From: JAMXLO01 sp963832895 | Lineage (GTDB): Bacteria > Pseudomonadota > Alphaproteobacteria > Acetobacterales > Acetobacteraceae | NCBI GenBank assembly: GCA_963832895.1 | Contig: CAWHVQ010000021.1 | Coordinates: forward strand, 248,001-312,000 | Length of the DNA stretch: 64,000 bases | Reading direction: 5' to 3' | Part shown: positions 28,215-36,959 of the stretch, piece by piece | Layout: every line of letters starts with the position of its first letter | Position numbering within the stretch: position 1 is the stretch's first letter | The notes under the pieces: model-generated | Databases searched by the model: none | What the model was told of the DNA's origin: nothing | Seen by the model: the letters and a program-made list of their open reading frames with translations, nothing else | Made by a program: the position numbers and the translations under genes

Positions 28215-29090
28215 ATGGCCATCCTGGTGGACGCCAATACACGCGTCATGACGCAGGGTTTCACTGGTGCGCAGGGCACGTTCCATTCCGAGCAGGCGAT
28301 CGCCTACGGCACCAAGGTCGTCGGCGGCGTCACGCCGGGGAAGGGCGGCACCAGGCATCTCGATCTGCCAGTATTCGACACGGTGTGGGAGGCGCGCGAA
28401 AAGACCGGCGCCACCGCGACCGCGATCTACGTGCCACCGCCGTTCGCCGCCGATGCGATCCTGGAGGCCATCGATGCCGAGATACCGCTGATCGTGTGCA
28501 TCACTGAAGGCATTCCGGTGCTCGACATGGTGCGGGTGAAGCGTGCGCTGAGCGGGTCGAAGTCTCGACTGATCGGGCCCAACTGTCCCGGCGTCATCAC
28601 ACCTGATGCGTGCAAGATCGGCATCATGCCCGGCCACATCCATCGCCGCGGCAGCGTCGGCATCGTGTCCCGCTCGGGCACGCTGACCTATGAGGCAGTG
28701 GCGCAGACAACGGCGGTGGGTTTGGGTCAGAGCAGCTGCGTCGGCATCGGCGGCGATCCGGTCAAGGGCACCGACTTCATCGAGGTGCTGGAGATGTTCC
28801 TCGCCGACGACGAGACGAAGCAGATCGTGCTGATCGGCGAGATCGGTGGGCAAAGCGAGATCGAGGCAGCCGAGTTTCTCGTGCGTCATCCGGTGAAGAA
28901 GCCGACGGTGGGCTTCATCGCGGGAGCGACGGCGCCACCCGGCCGGCGCATGGGCCATGCCGGCGCGGTGATCTCCGGCGGGCGCGACACTGCGGCAGCG
29001 AAGATGGCGGCGATGCGTGAGGCCGGCATCCACGTGGCGGAAAGCCCCGCCGCGCTGGGCAGCACGATGGTCGAGGTGCTGAAGGGCTGA
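28215..29090 (+). CDS. sucD: succinyl-CoA synthetase alpha subunit
   Basis: 291-residue CoA-binding subunit with the phosphorylated histidine H248 in GRRMGHAGAVISGG. N-terminal CoA-binding loop GFTGAQGTFHSEQAI and SRSGTLTYEAV are conserved. The start lies one base past the sucC stop codon. Intact, normal length. Confidence 0.96.
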   Translation: MAILVDANTRVMTQGFTGAQGTFHSEQAIAYGTKVVGGVTPGKGGTRHLDLPVFDTVWEAREKTGATATAIYVPPPFAADAILEAIDAEIPLIVCITEGIPVLDMVRVKRALSGSKSRLIGPNCPGVITPDACKIGIMPGHIHRRGSVGIVSRSGTLTYEAVAQTTAVGLGQSSCVGIGGDPVKGTDFIEVLEMFLADDETKQIVLIGEIGGQSEIEAAEFLVRHPVKKPTVGFIAGATAPPGRRMGHAGAVISGGRDTAAAKMAAMREAGIHVAESPAALGSTMVEVLKG

Positions 29091-29207
29091 AGTCCAGCGG
29101 AGGGTCCGTCGATCCGCAAGCTGGTGATCGCGTCCGAATCCGGCCAGACATGACCGGCGCCGCGAGCCATGTAGGTGCTCCCTTCACGCAATGAGAGCGA
29201 GCACAAA

Positions 29208-29599
29208 ATGGCAACCATCATCAAGGAGTTCCTCGTCGGGGCCAAACCAGAGAAGGCTTGGGATGCGCTCCGCGATTTCCATGCCGTGCACGAGCGGGTT
29301 GCCCCAGGCTTCCTCACCGGGGCTACGCGCGACGGTGATGACCGGGTTCTCACCTTTGCCAATGGGGTCTCGTGGCACGCGAGAGATTGCTTGGTCGCGA
29401 CGAGACGGCGCGGCGCATCGCCTACACCATCGTCGAGGGGCGTTTCGCCTATCATCATGCCTCCGCGCAGGTGTTGCCTCACGAACAAGGCAGCCGCATT
29501 GTCTGGATCGCCGATATCCTGCCCGATGCACTGTCGGACAGTACCCGTGCGATGATGGAACACGGCGCGGAGGCCATGGCCAGGACATTGGCCGACTGA
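29208..29599 (+). CDS. SRPBCC (START-like) family protein, frameshifted
   Basis: Two frames together encode one polyketide-cyclase/START-like protein of about 130 residues: MATIIKEFLVGAKPEKAWDA...VLTFANG in the first, then ARERLLGRDETARRIAYTIVEG...MARTLAD one base off. The span is 3n+2, so one base appears to be missing near 29370 (between FANGVS and ARERLL). Hydrophobic ligand unknown. It could be a recent pseudogene or a sequence error. Confidence 0.6.
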
Positions 29600-29662
29600 G
29601 GCGTATTCGGACATGCTTTCTGCCATGGCGAATGGCTGCAACGCGCGACAAAGGGACGTTCC

Positions 29663-30220
29663 ATGCCGCGACCGCACGTCATCATCCTCAACGGCGTCGG
29701 CAGCGTAGGCAAAAGCTCGATGGCTCGGGCACTTCAGACAATCACTGCTATGCCGTTCCTGCATATCGCGATGGACGCCTTCATCGACATGCTTCCGGCG
29801 CGGATGTTCGGCCATCCGGACGGTCTGGTCTTCGAGACGGTCCAGGATCAAGGCAAGCCATCGGTTGTCATCAGGACGGGTCCGCTCGTCGAACACACGA
29901 TGCGCGGCATGCGTCACGCCATCGCAGCGATGACCGCGCAGGGCAACAACCTCATCGTCGACGAGGTGATGATCGGAAACGATAAGGTCCGAGAATGCCG
30001 GACTTTTTTGGTGCCGTTCAATGTCCATTTCGTGGGTCTTTTCGCGCCACTTGACGTGCTCGAAGCAAGGGAGCGGTTACGTGGGGATCGAGAACCGGGC
30101 CTTGCGCGGCGGCAATACGATCGTGTCCACCGCGACATGATTTACGACCTCGAGATCGACACCGCCACGACCACTCCGCTGGAGAACGCCCAGAAAATTC
30201 GGGACGCTTTCCGCCTCTGA
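29663..30220 (+). CDS. chloramphenicol phosphotransferase-like P-loop kinase
   Basis: 185 residues. N-terminal Walker A IILNGVGSVGKSSMARALQ, the DAFIDMLP aspartate segment, and the conserved VDEVMIGNDKVRE and FVGLFAPLDVLEARERLRGDR(EPGLARRQ) motifs of the CPT family. The family includes the Streptomyces chloramphenicol 3-O-phosphotransferase, but most bacterial members have unknown substrates, so resistance should not be assumed. Preceded by AAGGGA. Confidence 0.8.
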   Translation: MPRPHVIILNGVGSVGKSSMARALQTITAMPFLHIAMDAFIDMLPARMFGHPDGLVFETVQDQGKPSVVIRTGPLVEHTMRGMRHAIAAMTAQGNNLIVDEVMIGNDKVRECRTFLVPFNVHFVGLFAPLDVLEARERLRGDREPGLARRQYDRVHRDMIYDLEIDTATTTPLENAQKIRDAFRL

Positions 30221-30389
30221 CCAGCCACACCCGACGCGATCTGTTTGCGGCACGTCAGCTTGCCGGCGACGCTCAATCAGCGCCATGCAATCGGCGCTGT
30301 GAAGCGTTTCAGAGCAGGCCCTCCAACCCACAGTCATCCTCCTCCGTCGGCATTCCAGAGTCGGCGTCCGAGAATTGTGGAGACCGGCC

Positions 30390-30602
30390 ATGTGGCGACC
30401 TGCGTCCATCACCGTCGCGGCGATTGCTATTGCCTTGGTCGGGGCGGTTTCCCCGACGAACCGAGAAGCTCCCTCAGAGCAGCCGAAGCTTGTGGGATCG
30501 TATGACGCCGCGACCAGCCATCGGGCGCCGGATCTGACGAGGGGCTCAGCGGACGGGCAGGAAATGTGTTGGTACGACCCCGACGTGCCACGCTGCGAGT
30601 GA
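30390..30602 (+). CDS. small secreted or membrane-anchored hypothetical protein
   Basis: 70 residues, not recognised. The ATG at 30390 follows GTGGAGA. Residues 4-22 are hydrophobic (ASITVAAIAIALVGAVS), as in a signal peptide or single anchor; the rest is polar and ends with two cysteines (EMCWYDPDVPRCE). Without relatives at hand it remains a weak gene call. Confidence 0.45.
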   Translation: MWRPASITVAAIAIALVGAVSPTNREAPSEQPKLVGSYDAATSHRAPDLTRGSADGQEMCWYDPDVPRCE

Positions 30603-30719
30603 ACCGCCTGTCCGGTACCTGCCTCGTGCAAGAGCGCTTGCAAATGGGCCGATCCGAGTTGCAGTGTGGTTGGCAGTTCGTATCGTGACAGGGGGCGGGC
30701 TCCTCCTGAGGAGATCGGA

Positions 30720-31196
30720 ATGGCTGACGGATCTGAAACCGTCTGGCGCGCCGCCCTGATGGCCAGGGGGAAGGACTGGGTAATGGCTGAACTGCGACGG
30801 CGGCCTGGCCGGCCGGGCGACGCGGTTTATGACGTAGTCTTCGAAGACCCCTTGCCGACCAGGGAATTCTGCCAACGATGGTGTGCCGAAGAGGAAAACC
30901 GGCTGGTTCGCTTTTCCTGGGAGAAGGTGGCGGCACTCGTTTTCCTGGTCTTGACGATAGTCTGTGCCGTCGGCGCAGTGAAGAGCTGGAATGACACGCC
31001 GCCGCAGAGCCGCACCGCAGCGGCCACGAATAGTGCCCCTCAGGCGAGCCCGGCCAGAGGTTCCAATCAGATCACGAACGATGTGCCGGGCTCGACGTCG
31101 CAACGTGCTGCCGAATCTTCGGCGGTTGGCAACAGCCCGCCTCCGCTTTGCGCGTACCAGACCTATGAAACTGCCGAGTGCAAGACGCAAAAGTGA
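30720..31196 (+). CDS. single-pass membrane hypothetical protein
   Basis: 158 residues. GAGGAGATCGG directly precedes the ATG. Residues 1-65 look like a small cytoplasmic domain (RPGDAVYDVVFEDPLPTREF), one transmembrane helix follows (VAALVFLVLTIVCAVGAV), then a Ser/Ala/Pro-rich periplasmic tail with two Cys at the end (LCAYQTYETAECK). Function unknown. The C-terminal Cys-x(6-8)-Cys pattern is like that of the small protein just upstream. Confidence 0.6.
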   Translation: MADGSETVWRAALMARGKDWVMAELRRRPGRPGDAVYDVVFEDPLPTREFCQRWCAEEENRLVRFSWEKVAALVFLVLTIVCAVGAVKSWNDTPPQSRTAAATNSAPQASPARGSNQITNDVPGSTSQRAAESSAVGNSPPPLCAYQTYETAECKTQK

Positions 31197-31323
31197 GGTC
31201 TATGGCGACGGTCGTTTGCTTCTGAAATGCTGGCGTGACTCGGCCTCTTGATCGGTTCCGAAGAGCGCCGGGCGGCATTTGCGGCCCTGGCGCGAGAGCT
31301 ACCGCGGCGGTCGTGTAAGGTGG

Positions 31324-31620
31324 TCACCACCCCTCTGGCGCTATGACGTTCTGTGCCTTCGGTCCCAGCAGCGCGGCGCGCATCGTCTCGGCCGACTTCA
31401 CGCGCGTGTCCTCCCACGCCTGCGGCGAAAAGAACGCCGCGTGAGGCGTGATGATCAGCCGTCCCTCAGCCCACGGCGCGCGCGATAGGCGCGGATCAGC
31501 TCAGGCACCGGCTTCCACTGGCGGCTCCGCCGGCACGACGTCCAGACCTACTCCCGCGAGGTGCCCGCTTTTCAGCGCTCCCGCCAGCGCGTCGATGTCG
31601 ATGATCGGCCGGCGCGTGGT
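31324..31620 (-). pseudogene. D-2-hydroxyacid dehydrogenase C-terminal fragment
   Basis: Reading the minus strand from 31620 gives TTRRPIIDIDALAGALKSGH, then LAGVGLDVVPAEPPVEAG, the NAD-domain end of D-isomer 2-hydroxyacid dehydrogenases, followed after at least two frame changes by GRLIITPHAAFFSPQAWEDT (catalytic His) and a stop at 31324. The N-terminal half is missing; the homology ends exactly where the IS21-like remnant begins, so the insertion probably broke the gene. Confidence 0.75.
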
Positions 31621-31633
31621 ATAATATTACGCG

Positions 31634-32262
31634 TGTTGACGGATAGCCCGCTGTTGGGTGGGTCCGCGGCTGTCCATGTCGCGGAGCCCCCTTCGTCTGG
31701 CGACCGAGCCGCCCGCCAGTTAATTGATTCTGGTTTTTGCTTAGCCAAACTCGTTCAACTTATGGTCGCGGACGGACGGGCACGCTCCCCGGGGGTGGAA
31801 TTCGTTGTGCATTCGCAGCGACAATCTGGATGCGCGACAATCAGGATGCGTCGGCTCGGTTCCCCAGGGGGGACGAGCCTGCAACTCCGTGACGGCGTGC
31901 CGGAATGGCGGTTCTCAACTTCCCGGAAGAGAGCCTCCCGTGCCCGGCACACATATCACCGACCAGCAGGCGAGATTGTACATGAACCTCCACAGAACCC
32001 ACGTCCGGCGGAGGGCCGCGGCCAGAGCAGGCTTCAGCACCAGCACTGGCGCACGGCTCGACGCGGTTCTCCGGATGCCCTCGCAGACACAGCCGCCGCG
32101 CACTCGCGCTCCCTTGCCGCGCTCGCCGAACTGGAAATTGCCGAGCGCGGCCGCCGACGCATCGTCCGACATCTCGCCGAAGCCCGTCTGCCGCCCGGTA
32201 AAACGCTCGACAATTTCGACTTCTCCGCTGTGCATCTCAATCACGACTTGTATCCGGCTTGA
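31634..32262 (+). mobile_element. IS21-family insertion sequence remnant
   Basis: The left end begins with TGTTGAC (31634) as in IS21-family termini, followed by a tandem near-repeat (gacaatctggatgcg / gacaatcaggatgcg, near 31824-31854) typical of the multiple end repeats of this family. From the GTG at 31940 a short IstA N-terminus is readable (PGTHITDQQARLYMNLHRTH, then AAARAGFSTSTGARLD). From about 32095 another frame encodes an IstB N-terminal part (ALAELEIAERGRRRI, RHLAEARLPPGKTLDNFDF). Most of both genes is deleted. The element is dead. Confidence 0.75.
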
Positions 32263-32597
32263 GCCGGGACCGCGCTTGTGTGGAAGCCACATCGAGGTCG
32301 CCGCCTCACCGCGCACAGCCATTTCTGGTGGGCTCGGACGCAGGAGCATGAAGCATCACGAAAGGCGGGAAGAATTCGGGAAGGGAGGCGCCCTGGAGAA
32401 CCGGGGACCCATCCACGTGGAGACCTTGGACGACTTGGGGGTGGGGTGGGGGGCAGATCACGCCGGCGGGCCACTCGCGCGCATTGCCAAGCGGACGTCT
32501 CGAGCGTTCGTGTCCGGTCAATGTCCTGTTGGTCGCTAAGAGAACTATGACCTCAGGTTCAGAGCTAGGGATTACTCAAGGTTTTCTTCTACTCGGA
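32263..32597. other. stretch without recognised gene
   Basis: 335 bases between the IS21 remnant and tRNA-Met. Open frames here are short and do not resemble known proteins. It could include the far side of the broken dehydrogenase locus or the deleted IS end, but nothing can be recognised. Confidence 0.5.
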
Positions 32598-32672
32598 TGG
32601 TAGCGGCGGGCGGATTTGAACCACCGACCAAGGGATTATGATTCCCCTGCTCTACCGCTGAGCTACGCCGCC
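32598..32672 (-). tRNA. tRNA-Met (anticodon CAT)
   Basis: 75-nt tRNA including encoded CCA. Acceptor stem GGCGGCG/CGCCGCT, D arm GCTCAGCGGTAGAGC, anticodon stem-loop GGGGA-ATCATAA-TCCCT giving CAT, T arm with GGTTCAAATCC. Sequence features agree with the alphaproteobacterial elongator tRNA-Met rather than the initiator; tRNA-Ile2 (lysidine) is the alternative. Its first 21 nt are also the last codons and stop of mnmA on the same strand. Confidence 0.92.
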
Positions 32673-33797
32673 ATCCGACCCGAAGGGCAGGGGAGATAGT
32701 CCGGCGCCCCTGACCACGTCAACCACTGCTCCTGCGTCTGCGCGCCGAATGAAGCCGCCACCCAGCACGCGCTCCCCGGCGTAGAACACGCAGGCCTGTC
32801 CGGGCGCCGGCAGTGCGGGGGCATCCAGGCGGACCTGCGCACCGTCCTCGGTGACGCTCACCAAGGCGCCCTGCGGTGCTTCCCGTGCCCGCAGCTTCAC
32901 CGCACAGCGCAGCGAGTGCGCCGGCGGCAATGCCAGCCAGTTCACCTCGCGCAAGCGCACCAGATCGGTTCCGGCATGACGCGGGCCGATTACGACTCGC
33001 CGGCGCGCCGGGTCCAGTGCCACCACCACCTGTCGTTCCCCGCCGGCGATCGCTGCGTCGCCGAGCCGCTTTCCCTGACCGATCGTGTAGCGAGCGATGC
33101 CGTTATGCCGACCCCGGATGTGCCCTTGTCGGTCAACGATCTCGCCCGCTTCTCCGGCATCGGGCCGCAGCCGTGTGACGATATCGGCATAGCTGCCCGA
33201 CGGGACGAAACAGATATCCTGGCTGTCTGGCTTGGCGGCCACCGGGAGACCGAGCCGTTCCGCCTCGCCGCGAACCTGCCGCTTGTCCATTCCCCCCAGC
33301 GGAAACAGCGCCCGCGCAAGCTGCTGGCGGGTGGTGGCGAATAGGAACCAACTTTGATCGCGGGCAAGATCGGCTGCGCGATGCAGCTCGGGGCCATCCG
33401 AGCCGTCAATCCGCCGCACATAGTGGCCGGTCGCCAGCCGCTCGCACCTCAGGCCCTGAGCCAGCACGGTCAGGTCCGCGAATTTCACGGTCTGGTTGCA
33501 GCTAATGCACGGCACCGGCGTCTCGCCTGCCGCATAGCTGTCGGCAAAGCGGCCGATCACTGCATCGGCGAACCGCTGCTCCGCGTCGATCACGTAGTGC
33601 GGGATGCCCAGATGATCGGCCACCCGCCGCGCGTCATGAATGTCCTGCCCGGCGCAGCACGCACCCTTATGCCCGGTCGCGGCTCCATGATCGTAAAGTT
33701 GCAGCGTCACGCCGATCACTTCGTGGCCGGCCTCATGCAGCAGCCCCGCCACTACGCTGCTGTCAACGCCGCCTGACATCGCGACGAGGATGCGCAC
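32652..33797 (-). CDS. mnmA: tRNA-specific 2-thiouridylase
   Basis: 381-residue enzyme that thiolates U34 of tRNA-Glu/Gln/Lys. The PP-loop MSGGVDSSVVAGLL binds ATP; catalytic cysteines are in PCISCNQTVKF and QDICFVPSGSY. GTG start, four bases after the fdx stop. The last six codons and stop (GGVAQR-stop) coincide with the 5' end of tRNA-Met. As last gene of the cysE-iscR-nifS-iscS-fdx operon it receives sulfur from the desulfurase. Confidence 0.95.
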   Translation of the reverse strand: MRILVAMSGGVDSSVVAGLLHEAGHEVIGVTLQLYDHGAATGHKGACCAGQDIHDARRVADHLGIPHYVIDAEQRFADAVIGRFADSYAAGETPVPCISCNQTVKFADLTVLAQGLRCERLATGHYVRRIDGSDGPELHRAADLARDQSWFLFATTRQQLARALFPLGGMDKRQVRGEAERLGLPVAAKPDSQDICFVPSGSYADIVTRLRPDAGEAGEIVDRQGHIRGRHNGIARYTIGQGKRLGDAAIAGGERQVVVALDPARRRVVIGPRHAGTDLVRLREVNWLALPPAHSLRCAVKLRAREAPQGALVSVTEDGAQVRLDAPALPAPGQACVFYAGERVLGGGFIRRADAGAVVDVVRGAGLSPLPFGSDGGVAQR

Positions 33798-33800
33798 GCG

Positions 33801-34133
33801 CTAATCGTTCATCATGTTGCGGGTGCCGGCGGGCAGCTTCACCACGAGCCCGTCGAGCGCCTCGGTGATCACGATCTGACAACCCAGCCGCGACGTCTCG
33901 GTAAGGCCGAACGCCAGGTCCAGCATGTCCTCCTCGTCCTCGGTCGGTTCGGCGAGCTTCCTGAACCAGGCGGGGTCGACGATCACATGGCAGGTCGAGC
34001 AGGCGAGCGAGCCTTCGCACGCGCCCTCGATATCGACGCCGTGCTGGTGCGCGATCTCCAGCACCGACAGTCCAAGCGGTGCATCGACTTCGCGACGCCT
34101 TCCGTCGCGTTCGATGAATGTCATCTTCGGCAT
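33801..34133 (-). CDS. fdx: adrenodoxin-type 2Fe-2S ferredoxin
   Basis: 110-residue ISC-type ferredoxin with cluster cysteines in CEGSLACSTCHVIV and the distal Cys in RLGCQIVITEALDG. Supports Fe-S assembly by donating electrons to the scaffold. Lies 18 bases after iscS and just before mnmA. Confidence 0.93.
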   Translation of the reverse strand: MPKMTFIERDGRRREVDAPLGLSVLEIAHQHGVDIEGACEGSLACSTCHVIVDPAWFRKLAEPTEDEEDMLDLAFGLTETSRLGCQIVITEALDGLVVKLPAGTRNMMND

Positions 34134-34151
34134 TTGGCCAATGGGTTCCGT

Positions 34152-35355
34152 TCACGTCCGGGCGAATCGTTCGGTACCAGGGGCCGGAACCCCCGCGTGC
34201 GCCGCAACCAGCGCCGCTGCCGCATAGTCGATATCAGCGGGCGAGGTAAAGCGCCCGATGCCGATGCGCAAGGTGCGCGATGCCGCTTCGTCATCCAGGC
34301 CAAGGGCGCGCAGCACATAGGACGGTTCGATCGCGGTGGAGGAACACGCCGAGCCGGTCGAAACGCACAGGTCCGGGATGCGTGCCATCAGGTCCGCGGC
34401 CGTGGCGGCTGGGAAGGTGACATTCAGGTTGCCGGCTATTCGCGCCGCCGTGCTGCCGTTTACCACAACGCCGGGAATCGCCGCGCGGAGCCGCTCAAGC
34501 AGGCGGTCACGTAATTCGCCCAGCCGCTTGGCCTCTTCCGGCATTTCGCTCTGGGCCAGGCGACTGGCCTCGCCGAGACCCACGATCAGCGGGGCGGGCA
34601 GGGTGCCGGAACGCAGACCACGTTCCTGGCCGCCGCCCGAGAAAAGCGGAGTCGAGCCGTACGCGCGGTCGCCGGCGGACATAGAGCGCGCCCACCGCTT
34701 TCGGTCCATAAAGCTTGTGGCCACTGATCGAGGCCAGATCGATCTTCCAGCCGGTCAGGTCGAGAGGGATCTTCCCCGTGGCCTGGGCGATATCGGTATG
34801 GAATAACGCCCCGGCCTGCTTGGCGATCCTGGCGAGCGCGGCGATGTCCTGCACTACGCCGATCTCGTTGTTCACCGACATGACGCTGACGAGCAGCGTC
34901 GGCACCTCCAGCGCCGCGCGGAGCACTTCGGGGTCCAGCAATCCGTCCGGGCGCACCGGCAGGAACACCGGCTCGAATCCCTCATCGGCCAGATCCGCCA
35001 CCAATTCGAGGACGCATTTGTGCTCGGTCGCCACCGTGACCACGCGCCGTCGCTCGTTGCCTGCGCGCAGCGCGAAACGGGCGGCCCCCTTGATCGCGAT
35101 GTTGTTGCTTTCGGTGGCTCCCGACGTGAACACCAGTTCCTTGGCATCGGCGCCAATCAGCGCGGCAACATGGCCTCGCGCGTCCTCGACGGCGGCTTCC
35201 GCCTCGGTGCCCATCACGTGCTCGATGCTGTGCGGGTTGCCGTAGTGCTCGGTGAACCATGGCAGCATCGCGGCCACCACGCGCGGATCGCAGCGGGTGG
35301 TCGCCTGGTTGTCGAGATAGACCGGGCGATTCGGGCGTGGAGGAGAACTGCTCAT
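34152..35355 (-). CDS. iscS: cysteine desulfurase IscS, with one-base frameshift
   Basis: PLP enzyme that takes sulfur from cysteine for Fe-S clusters and tRNA thiolation. N-terminal frame: PVYLDNQATTRCDPRVVAAM, ATEHKCVLE, the PLP lysine in SISGHKLYGPKAVGALYVRRRPR. The remainder (TPLFSGGGQERGLRSGTLPA, active-site cysteine loop STGSACSSTAIEPS) is one frame off. Removing one base near 34653 (or at the GTAC at about 34659-34662) rejoins them into about 400 residues; the span is 3n+1. An essential operon gene, so a sequence error is likelier than real loss. Confidence 0.9.
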
Positions 35356-35370
35356 GCGGGCAATGTGGGT

Positions 35371-36468
35371 TCAGGCTGCGCGTGGTGCCAGCGCCATGCG
35401 CAGCCTCTCCGCCATGCGCCGATAGGCAGAAGCGAAGGCGGCGACGTCCGCTTCTGTCGCGTTCCACGGCAGCGAGACGCGGATCGCCTGGCCGGCCAGC
35501 TTCCCGAGGCCCATCGCGGCCAGAACGTGGCTGGCGGTCACCTTGCCGGAGCTGCACGCGGCGCCCGCGCTCACCGCAATGCCTTCCAGATCGAGCGCGA
35601 TCACCTGCGCGTCGGCGCGCACATCGGGCAGCGCCAGGCACGTGGTGTTGACCAGCCGGCTCGCGCCGGCGCCGCACACGACCGCCCCAGCGGCGACCGC
35701 TGCCGCTTCGACTGCCTGGCGCAGCGGCGCGAGGTGCGATGACGTGGTGGCTGCTTGGGCCGCGGCGGCAAAGCCGGCGATGGCGGGCAGCGGAGGCGTG
35801 CCGCCTCGTCGGCCGCGCTCCTGGCCGCCGCCGGTAATCAGAGGGTCGATGGCCGCGACCTCGGGGGCCAGCAGCAGGGCACCAGCGCCCGGCGGCCCTC
35901 CCAGCTTGTGCGACGAAATGGCGATGCTGTGGGCGCCGAGTTCCGACAGCGCGACGTCGATCCGTCCGGCCCCCTGGACGGCATCGACGTGCAGCAGTCC
36001 GCCATGACGACGACACAATGCGGCAGCCGCACCGGTCGGCTGGATCGTCCCCGTCTCGTTGTTCGCCAGCATCAGGCAAACCAGCGAGGCCGGCCCGTCC
36101 GCCAGCCAGGCGGCGAGAATATCCAGATCGGCGACGCCGTCGCGATCGACCGGCAGCAGCATCGCTCCGGGGGCGGCCGTACGCACCGCATCGTGCTCTG
36201 TAGCGCCGATGATCAGGCGGCGGCCGCTGCTCAAGGCGTGGATTGCCAGCGCGTTAGCCTCGGTGCCGCCCGACGTGAAAACGAGATTCTGTGCCAAAGT
36301 GGCGAACCGGGAGGCGAGTGCTTCGCGTGCATCCTCCAGGATCCGCCGCGCCGCGCGACCGGCGGCATGCACAGAGGAGGGATTGCCGGTCACTCCCAGT
36401 GCCCCCAGCGTCGCGGCGCGCGCCTCCGGGCGCAGCGGTTCTGTGGCATTGGCGTCGAGATAGACCAT
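35371..36468 (-). CDS. second cysteine desulfurase family protein (NifS-like)
   Basis: 365 residues. VYLDANATEPLRPEARAA, FTSGGTEANALAIHAL, PLP lysine in ISSHKLGGPPGAGALL, and a cysteine loop VSAGAACSSGKVTASHVL are all present. Shorter than IscS and intact, between iscR and iscS. The tandem pair NifS-like/IscS is the arrangement seen in several Alphaproteobacteria; the two may be specialised or partly redundant. Confidence 0.92.
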   Translation of the reverse strand: MVYLDANATEPLRPEARAATLGALGVTGNPSSVHAAGRAARRILEDAREALASRFATLAQNLVFTSGGTEANALAIHALSSGRRLIIGATEHDAVRTAAPGAMLLPVDRDGVADLDILAAWLADGPASLVCLMLANNETGTIQPTGAAAALCRRHGGLLHVDAVQGAGRIDVALSELGAHSIAISSHKLGGPPGAGALLLAPEVAAIDPLITGGGQERGRRGGTPPLPAIAGFAAAAQAATTSSHLAPLRQAVEAAAVAAGAVVCGAGASRLVNTTCLALPDVRADAQVIALDLEGIAVSAGAACSSGKVTASHVLAAMGLGKLAGQAIRVSLPWNATEADVAAFASAYRRMAERLRMALAPRAA

Positions 36469-36470
36469 GG

Positions 36471-36956
36471 CTACTCGGCTGCCAGGCTCCGGCCCGCGTC
36501 CAGCGGAATGGCACGACCCAGCACGCGGCCAGCCACAACATCGGCGAGTGAGACGCCCTCGAGGAACAGCTGGATCTGCCGCTCCAGCTCATCCCACAGA
36601 TCGTGCGTCTGACAACCCGTCGGCCCTGGGGCGGCGACGCCTTCTAGGCAGCCGGCTCTGCCATCCCCGCATCGGGTGGCGTGGATCGGCTCGTCCACTG
36701 CGGCGACGATGTCGGCGATGGCGATCGCCGCTGACGAGCGCGCCAGCCGATAGCCACCGCCCGGACCCCGCGCCGAGCCCACCAGCCCGGCACGCCGCAG
36801 CTTGCCAAAGAGCTGCTCGAGATAGGCCTTGCTCAGCCTTTGCCGTGCCGCGATCTCGGCCAGACAGATCGGTCCGCATTCGCAGCCCAGCGTCTGCTGA
36901 GTGGCCAGATCGACCATCGCGGTGACCGCATAGCGTCCCCGGGTGGAGAGTTGCAT
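36471..36956 (-). CDS. iscR: Rrf2-family Fe-S regulator IscR
   Basis: 161-residue winged-helix repressor, N-terminus MQLSTRGRYAVTAMVDLA. Three conserved Cys for a 2Fe-2S cluster are in TRCGDGRAGCLEG and GCQTHDLWDEL. It is the second gene of the operon, so it probably regulates its own transcript in response to Fe-S status. Gap to cysE is three bases. Confidence 0.93.
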   Translation of the reverse strand: MQLSTRGRYAVTAMVDLATQQTLGCECGPICLAEIAARQRLSKAYLEQLFGKLRRAGLVGSARGPGGGYRLARSSAAIAIADIVAAVDEPIHATRCGDGRAGCLEGVAAPGPTGCQTHDLWDELERQIQLFLEGVSLADVVAGRVLGRAIPLDAGRSLAAE

Positions 36957-36959
36957 CCC

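Noticed and set aside
27017..29090. sucC-sucD as malate-CoA ligase (mtkA-mtkB) of a serine cycle, given fhs and an aminotransferase nearby
   Set aside because: Residue patterns in the beta subunit fit succinyl-CoA synthetase better, and no other serine-cycle genes are in the window.
28886..30028. 380-codon minus-strand frame opposite sucD and the SRPBCC/CPT genes
   Set aside because: No recognisable domain; the plus-strand genes explain the sequence.
29663..30220. Chloramphenicol resistance gene
   Set aside because: Family membership is clear, but most relatives have unknown substrates; no resistance context is present.
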